DNA of 9,646 nucleotides, taken from positions 1 through 9,646 of the forward strand of contig JAGPFT010000072.1 of the NCBI GenBank assembly GCA_018056405.1. Direction: 5' to 3'. Position numbers and translations under genes: made by a program. Of this stretch, positions 5,678 to 9,646 are shown piece by piece; position 1 is the stretch's first letter; every line of letters starts with the position of its first letter. A model generated the notes under the pieces. That model was not told where the DNA came from and did not search any database. It worked only from the letters and a program-made list of their open reading frames with translations. Origin of the DNA: Anaerolineae bacterium (lineage in GTDB: Bacteria; Chloroflexota; Anaerolineae; Aggregatilineales; Aggregatilineaceae).

Positions 5678-5703
5678 AGGGGCGTATCGCCATACGCCCC
5701 TAC
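5676..5703 (-). repeat. GTAGGGGCGTAT hairpin, possible terminator of the two-component operon
   Basis: GTAGGGGCGTAT (5676-5687) and ATACGCCCCTAC (5692-5703) are perfect 12-bp arms around a CGCC tetraloop. It begins about 30 nt downstream of the regulator stop codon on the minus strand. No T run follows, so it is at best a factor-dependent or processing signal. Hairpins of this GTAGGGGC...GCCCCTAC type are widespread intergenic repeats in several bacterial groups. Confidence 0.7.
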
Positions 5704-5733
5704 GGAAGGCAGCCGCCGAAGAGAGGGTCTCCC

Positions 5734-6378
5734 TCACCCCGCCACCAGCTTGTGCTCGACGGCCAGGGCCACCGCCTCGGTGCGGGTGCTCACACCCAGC
5801 TTGGCCAGGATGTTGCTCACATGCACCTTGACCGTCGAGCGGCTGACCACCAGCCGGTCGGCGATCTCGACGTTGTTCAGCCCCCTGACCATCAACGCCA
5901 GCACCTCGCGCTCGCGCTCGGTCAGGTCGTGGCCCACGCGCAGGGGCCCTGCCTGGGTGTGGATCAGGGCTTGCAGCGCCTCCGGGGCCATCGTCGGCTG
6001 GCCGGCGGCTGCGGCGCGGATGGCGCGGGCCAGCTCGTCGGACGACACATTTTTGTACAGGAAACCCAGCGCTCCGGCCCGAATCGCCTCCTGCACCAAC
6101 TCCTGCTCCTTGAAGCTGGTCAGGGCGATGATCTGCGTGGCCGGGCACAGGCGGCGAATGGCGCGAATGGCGGCGGGGCCATCCATGCCCGGCATGACCA
6201 TATCCATCAGCACCACGTCCGGGCAGGCGTGCTCGCACAGGCGGATCGCTTCCTCGCCGCTGTCCGCCTCGCCCACGTTGTCCAGGTCGCGGTGCACCAG
6301 CAGGAAGGCAGCCAACCCGGTGCGGACCATCTCGTGATCGTCCACAATCAGCACGCGAATAGTGCGCGGCTGGATCAT
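5734..6378 (-). CDS. NarL/LuxR-family response regulator
   Basis: The 214-residue protein has a complete receiver domain (about 7-122) and a C-terminal LuxR-type helix-turn-helix (about 150-210). Receiver residues are Asp13 and Asp14 in LIVDDH, phospho-acceptor Asp59 in VLMDMVMPGMDG, Thr87 in IALTS and Lys109 in FLYKN. The DNA-binding part shows LTEREREVLALMVRGLNNVEIA and VSRSTVKVHVSNILAKLGV, typical of the group, so it should bind promoter DNA as a dimer after phosphorylation. The ATG at 6378 overlaps the kinase stop as ATGA, and AGAGGAGGGA lies just before it inside the kinase gene, so the two are translationally coupled. An in-frame start at 6438 would only re-read kinase sequence. It is the partner of the kinase at 6375-7937; target promoters are not identifiable here. 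Confidence 0.93.
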   Translation of the reverse strand: MIQPRTIRVLIVDDHEMVRTGLAAFLLVHRDLDNVGEADSGEEAIRLCEHACPDVVLMDMVMPGMDGPAAIRAIRRLCPATQIIALTSFKEQELVQEAIRAGALGFLYKNVSSDELARAIRAAAAGQPTMAPEALQALIHTQAGPLRVGHDLTEREREVLALMVRGLNNVEIADRLVVSRSTVKVHVSNILAKLGVSTRTEAVALAVEHKLVAG

Positions 6379-7937
6379 GCTCCCTCCTCTGGCGGGGAAT
6401 CGCCCCACAGCACGCTGACGCGCGTGCCCCCGTTCCACTGGCTGGTGATGTCCAGCGCCGCCCCGATGGACGCCGCCCGCTCGCGCATGATGGGCAGCCC
6501 GAAGTGATCCGGTGGCACATCCTGCGGGTCGAAGCCCTGCCCGTCGTCCTCGACGGTCAGACGGACGAGCGCCGGGCGGGTCGTCAGGGCCACGCGCAGC
6601 GTCCTGGCCCGCGCGTGCTTGACGACGTTGTGCAGCGCTTCCTGGGCAATGCGGTAAAGCGCCATCTGAATCTCGGCGGGATAGACGTGCTGGCCACCCT
6701 CGGCGGTGAACTGCACGTCCAGGCGCGTCCGCCCGGTGATCGCCTCGACAAGCTGGCGCACCAGGTCGCGCAGCGGGGTTTCGAGCAGCGCGCCAGGCCG
6801 CAATTCGAGCAGCAGCGTGCGCATCTCGGCCAGCGCGCCGCGCGTCAGGCGGCGCAGGTCGGCCACCCGTTGGTAGAACTCGTCGGGGTTCTCTTGCAGA
6901 AGTTGCGGCAGCACCTCAGCGATGAGGTTGGCCGAGAAAAGCGTCTGCGTCACCGCGTCGTGCAGTTCGCGCGCCAAGCGCTGCCGCTCGGCCAGAGTCG
7001 CCGCCTGCTCGAACTGCTGGCGCAGGCGCGCGTTGGCAATGGCCAGCGCCACCTGGTCGCCGAAAGCCGAGGCCAGCTCGATGTCCTCGGTAGCCAGGTC
7101 GAGCGGCTCAGCGTAGTAGAGCACCAGGCTGCCGTACATCTCGTCGCGCATCCACAACGGCACGGCCAGCACCGCCCGATACCGCTTCATCAGGTTGAGC
7201 AGCAGGTCATAGCGCCGCCGGTCGCCCAATTGTTCGTAGGCGGGCAGCACCGAGCGCATGTCCGGCACGTAGATGGGCCGGTGCTCGGCGACCGCCATGC
7301 CGATGGCCCCCACGCCCAGCGGCACCTGCATCCGCGCCACGTAATCGGCGGGCAGCGCGCGCGCCGCTTCCAGGTCGAGCACCTGCGCACCGCCCTCGTC
7401 GCGCAAGCGAAAAATGGCCACCGCGCCCGCCTTGAGCAGGCGTTGCGCCTCGACCAGGATGTACTCCAGAATCTCGCCCGCCGGGCGCTCGGAGTTGAGT
7501 ACGTCGAGGATGCCGCGCAGCCCCTCGGCGATCAGGCGTTTCTCGTGCTCGTTGTGGATGAGCCGCTGGTAGCGCTGAAGCTGCTCGGTCACGTCGCGCA
7601 TGGTGATCAGCAGGTGCGACCCCGTGTCGTGGTCGAAGCGCGCGCTGCGCAGCTCAACGGAGACGGGCGTGCCGTCCTTGCGCACCAGGTTGAGCGCCAC
7701 CGCCGGCCCCTGGCGAATCGCCTCCAGCACCGGCGTGGGGTCGTCCTCGTCCGGCAGGGCCAGGAACGCGCTCACCGGCAGGCCGATCAGCTCGTCGCGG
7801 GCGCAGCCGAGCATCCGGCACAGCGCCGGATTGACGGCGAGCACATGCCCGTCCAGCGCAGCCACGACGATGCCATCGGGCAACTCGTCGAAGACCTGCT
7901 GGTGGAGCCTGGCAAGAGCGGAGACGGCGATGGACAT
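6375..7937 (-). CDS. PAS-GAF sensor histidine kinase (HisKA_3, NarX/LiaS type)
   Basis: The 520-residue protein has no membrane segment and should sense a cytoplasmic signal. Domains in order are PAS (about 9-120, with DELPDGIVVAALDG and RKDGTPVSVELR), GAF (about 133-305), the dimerisation and phosphotransfer domain HisKA_3 (about 317-385, H-box ARELHDAVTQTLF with His326), and HATPase (about 400-515). In the last, the N box is RIAQEALHNVVKHA (429-442), the G1 box is DDGQGFD (464-470), followed by GLPIMRERA (480-488). The HDxxxQ motif (His326, Asp327, Gln331) suggests both kinase and phosphatase activity. Start: the frame is open to 8192, but that part translates a palindromic repeat. ATG 7988 lies inside the extended -10 box at 7984-7992, so ATG 7937 is preferred, although it has no clear Shine-Dalgarno site. 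It is coupled to the regulator by an ATGA overlap. Phosphate should pass from His326 to Asp59 of that regulator. Confidence 0.92.
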   Translation of the reverse strand: MSIAVSALARLHQQVFDELPDGIVVAALDGHVLAVNPALCRMLGCARDELIGLPVSAFLALPDEDDPTPVLEAIRQGPAVALNLVRKDGTPVSVELRSARFDHDTGSHLLITMRDVTEQLQRYQRLIHNEHEKRLIAEGLRGILDVLNSERPAGEILEYILVEAQRLLKAGAVAIFRLRDEGGAQVLDLEAARALPADYVARMQVPLGVGAIGMAVAEHRPIYVPDMRSVLPAYEQLGDRRRYDLLLNLMKRYRAVLAVPLWMRDEMYGSLVLYYAEPLDLATEDIELASAFGDQVALAIANARLRQQFEQAATLAERQRLARELHDAVTQTLFSANLIAEVLPQLLQENPDEFYQRVADLRRLTRGALAEMRTLLLELRPGALLETPLRDLVRQLVEAITGRTRLDVQFTAEGGQHVYPAEIQMALYRIAQEALHNVVKHARARTLRVALTTRPALVRLTVEDDGQGFDPQDVPPDHFGLPIMRERAASIGAALDITSQWNGGTRVSVLWGDSPPEEGA

Positions 7938-7983
7938 GGGCGACGCTTTCGCAGGGTGCGCGGGCACAGATGGTACGCTTTCG

Positions 7984-7992
7984 ATCATAGCA
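7984..7992 (-). promoter_or_regulatory. Extended -10 promoter of the kinase-regulator operon
   Basis: On the minus strand the sequence reads TGC-TATGAT-CG, identical over 11 nt to the promoter at 136-146. No -35 match is visible. Transcription would start near 7977, about 40 nt before the ATG at 7937 and downstream of the in-frame ATG at 7988, which is part of the box itself. Confidence 0.5.
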
Positions 7993-8076
7993 CATTCGCC
8001 GGGCAGAGGGATGGGGAAGCGCGCGGGGGGCGGGTGCGTGCAAAGGTTGTCAGCGCCACATGCGAGGCTGGCAGCA

Positions 8077-8174
8077 GCCTCACCCCCAGCCTCGCTGCGC
8101 TCGGCTTGCCCCCTCTCCACGACGTGGAGAGGGGGCGGCGAGGCCCACGCTAGTGAGCCGAGCGGGGGTGAGGC
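8077..8174. repeat. 98-nt inverted-repeat element, copy B
   Basis: GCCTCACCCCC (8077-8087) and GGGGGTGAGGC (8164-8174) are perfect 11-bp terminal repeats. The central hairpin is CCCCCTCTCCACG (8109-8121) with CGTGGAGAGGGGG (8123-8135) around one A. Compared with copy A at 5248-5340, the left arm is identical while the hairpin tip differs on both sides with pairing kept. It lies between the divergent kinase and secreted-protein genes. Confidence 0.8.
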
Positions 8175-8229
8175 CAGGGAGCACAACCACACTGCCTGAC
8201 AGGTTTTGCACGCACCCTGGACCCTGGCT

Positions 8230-8249
8230 CTGCCACTTGCCGCTGGCAG
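8230..8249. repeat. Small hairpin resembling the repeat arms
   Basis: CTGCCA (8230-8235) pairs with TGGCAG (8244-8249). The upstream word CCCTGGCTCTGCC (8222-8234) is the reverse complement of 13 nt in the block at 5439-5451, so this is probably a truncated member of that repeat family. It lies inside the gap before the secreted-protein gene. Confidence 0.35.
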
Positions 8250-8265
8250 GGGGTGGGGGTAAGCT
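8237..8265 (+). promoter_or_regulatory. Possible promoter of the secreted-protein gene
   Basis: TTGCCG (8237-8242) and TAAGCT (8260-8265) are spaced by 17 nt and end 26 nt before the ATG at 8292. Matches to consensus are only 4/6 and 3/6, so this is a weak call. The spacer contains a G-run. No better candidate is seen between copy B of the repeat and the gene. Confidence 0.25.
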
Positions 8266-8291
8266 TAGGCGTCACCCTTAAGGAGGATGCC

Positions 8292-9488
8292 ATGACTGCC
8301 CGACTGTCCCTGTTCCTCGCCCTGCTGCTGGTGCTCCTGCCCGGCGCGAGCGCCCTCGCCCAGGACGACTTGCCCCCTTCCCCGCTGCTGGCGATGCTGG
8401 CCGGCGTGCCAGAGGGCGCCATCCCCGCCGACGGCGGCTGGGCGACCGTCCGCTACACCGACTATGCGGCGCTGTACGAATCCGAGGGAATCACCAAGCT
8501 GCGCGATTTCGGCAACCTGGACCTGCTGATGACCGCCGTGCCGCTCCCTGCCATGCTGACGCGCCTGGCCGCCGGCCCGGAGGCGCTGAGCTACGTCTTC
8601 CCCAGCGCCGGGCAGATGGCCGGGACGGTCGGCTTCGAGTGGCTGCTCGACGTGGATCGCAGCCTGGAGTTTGGCGACCCGCCGGGCGTGGGGTTGCTGC
8701 TGGGTGGCGAATTCGACACGGAGGCGATTGGCGCGGCGCTGCAGGCCCGCGACTTCAGCCAGGCGGACGTGAGCGGGGTGACGGTCTGGCACCGCTTCGA
8801 CGACCTGGCGATCTCGGCTGCGGATCGCGACACCGCCGACCCCTTCGGCGGGCACCTGGGCGCGGCGGCGCGCATTGCCCTGCTGCCGGACATGCTCGCC
8901 AATGCGCGCAGTTGGCCGCTGATCAACGGCATCATCGGCGCGGCGCAGGGCAATTTGCCCTCCCTGGCCGACGATCCGGCGTACCGCGCGCTGGCCGGGG
9001 CGATCACCGCGCCGGACGGCCTGCTCATCCAGGCGCTGTTCTTCAGCGGGGAGGCGCTGCAAGCCGCCGGAGACCCGGCGCAGCTAGGTCTGGCGATGCC
9101 CGCCGCCGACCTCGGCCCGCTGCCGCCGTATGCGTTAGCTGTCCTGGCCGACCGCCAGGAAGGGAACGACCAGGTGCACCTGATCGGGCTGGTCTACGCC
9201 GACGCGCCGACCGCGCAGGCCGCCGCCGACGTGCTGGCCACGCGCATCGCGGACTTCCGGCTCTCCACGCGGCCCGACATCGTGCTGGCCGAGGAGTTCG
9301 GCGCGACGGTGAGCGCGTCCGTGATCGAGCGCGAGGCGGACGGGCTGGCCGTAGCCCTGGTCGAGGCGCGCTACCCGCTGCCCGCCGAGCGCAGCGACGC
9401 GGGGGGGCACTTCCTGAGCGCCGGGCGGCTCTACAGCCTATGGGTGCAGGCGATCATGCGCCGCGAGTTCACGCCGCTGTGGTGGTGA
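8292..9488 (+). CDS. Secreted protein of unknown function
   Basis: The 398-residue product begins with a clear signal peptide: two polar residues and Arg4, a leucine-rich core (about 5-18), then a probable cleavage after ALA at about residue 24, leaving QDD. No lipobox cysteine and no other membrane segment are seen, so it should be released to the outside or the envelope space. The mature part is rich in Ala, Leu, Gly and Asp and nearly free of Lys and Cys; recognisable stretches include WATVRYTDYAALYESEGI and LLPDMLANARSWPLINGIIG, but I cannot assign a family. The start is fixed by TAAGGAGG (8279-8286) five nt before the ATG; an upstream in-frame GTG at 8253 is ruled out by this site and by the signal peptide. 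It is divergent from the two-component operon and followed by a GC-rich hairpin at 9507-9537. Confidence 0.85.
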   Translation: MTARLSLFLALLLVLLPGASALAQDDLPPSPLLAMLAGVPEGAIPADGGWATVRYTDYAALYESEGITKLRDFGNLDLLMTAVPLPAMLTRLAAGPEALSYVFPSAGQMAGTVGFEWLLDVDRSLEFGDPPGVGLLLGGEFDTEAIGAALQARDFSQADVSGVTVWHRFDDLAISAADRDTADPFGGHLGAAARIALLPDMLANARSWPLINGIIGAAQGNLPSLADDPAYRALAGAITAPDGLLIQALFFSGEALQAAGDPAQLGLAMPAADLGPLPPYALAVLADRQEGNDQVHLIGLVYADAPTAQAAADVLATRIADFRLSTRPDIVLAEEFGATVSASVIEREADGLAVALVEARYPLPAERSDAGGHFLSAGRLYSLWVQAIMRREFTPLWW

Positions 9489-9506
9489 GGGGCGGCGCGG
9501 GCGTAG

Positions 9507-9537
9507 GGAGCGCGGTCGGGGCATGGGGCCGCGCTCC
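9507..9537 (+). terminator. GC-rich hairpin after the secreted-protein gene
   Basis: GGAGCGCGG (9507-9515) and CCGCGCTCC (9529-9537) form a perfect 9-bp stem with a 13-nt loop, starting 19 nt after the stop codon. No T run follows, so intrinsic termination is uncertain. Nothing else is recognised from 9538 to the end of the window. Confidence 0.45.
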
Positions 9538-9646
9538 TGGGGGCAACATGCGGACGTGTAAAGGGGGTGCATTCGCTTTTGGGGCAGTGATCTTGAGCCG
9601 CTGAGATGACGAGGGCGCGGAGGGGAAAGTCGGAAAAGCTCTGAGG

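Noticed and set aside
5248..5703. CRISPR array
   Set aside because: The repeats are long, few, self-complementary and not separated by uniform unique spacers.
5402..5831. Small proteins in the repeat cluster
   Set aside because: Frames on both strands translate the duplicated palindromic repeats into Pro/Gly/Arg-rich peptides with no ribosome binding site.
6504..8153. Open frame of 549 codons on the plus strand
   Set aside because: It mirrors the histidine kinase gene; composition is His/Gln/Arg-rich without any recognisable motif.
8639..9604. Second plus-strand frame inside the secreted-protein gene
   Set aside because: Arg/Gly/Ala-rich translation typical of an out-of-frame reading of high-GC DNA; the overlapping gene has a signal peptide and strong ribosome binding site.
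1..9646. tRNA or rRNA genes
   Set aside because: No cloverleaf with a recognisable TpsiC arm and no rRNA sequence was noticed on either strand.

Overview
The window is GC-rich bacterial DNA, dense with genes apart from repeat-filled gaps. Gene content (an FSA-type aldolase, a UPF0316-type membrane protein, a lysine 2,3-aminomutase followed by an ATP-grasp ligase, and a soluble PAS-GAF histidine kinase with a LuxR-type regulator), together with the many short palindromic intergenic repeats, suggests a member of the Chloroflexota, perhaps Anaerolineae. That assignment is an inference from style and gene content; no marker gene in the window proves it.

Layout from left to right. An fsa-like aldolase gene (187-825, +) has an extended -10 promoter and a good intrinsic terminator. 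It converges with a gene for a small membrane protein of the DUF5698/DUF2179 type (1007-1537, -). To the right lies a tight minus-strand operon, transcribed kamA (4924-3383), then an ATP-grasp D-Ala-D-Ala-ligase-like gene (3378-2269), then a stand-alone receiver-domain protein (2281-1844). It is followed by a 28-nt perfect palindrome that may end the transcript and that touches the promoter of the next gene. The kamA leader carries a strong 37-nt stem-loop just downstream of a candidate -10 box.

From about 5050 to 5733 there is no gene. The stretch is packed with repeats: a GACTTCGG palindrome, a 93-nt element with terminal inverted repeats (second copy at 8077-8174), two nearly identical blocks 145 nt apart, and two GTAGGGGC-type hairpins. 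Next come a cytoplasmic sensor kinase (7937-6375, -) and its NarL/LuxR-type response regulator (6378-5734, -), joined by an ATGA overlap. Divergent from the kinase is a gene for a secreted protein of unknown function (8292-9488, +) with a strong Shine-Dalgarno site.

How the genes may work together: KamA should make L-beta-lysine from L-lysine. The usual partner, an acetyltransferase (AblB), is absent, and the next gene is an ATP-grasp ligase that lacks the N-terminal signature of true D-Ala-D-Ala ligases. The simplest inference is that this ligase joins beta-lysine, or a related amine or acid, to another molecule, with the receiver protein as a regulatory partner. This is the most interesting candidate system in the window. 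The kinase-regulator pair is a complete two-component system whose targets are not visible; the divergent secreted protein is one candidate.
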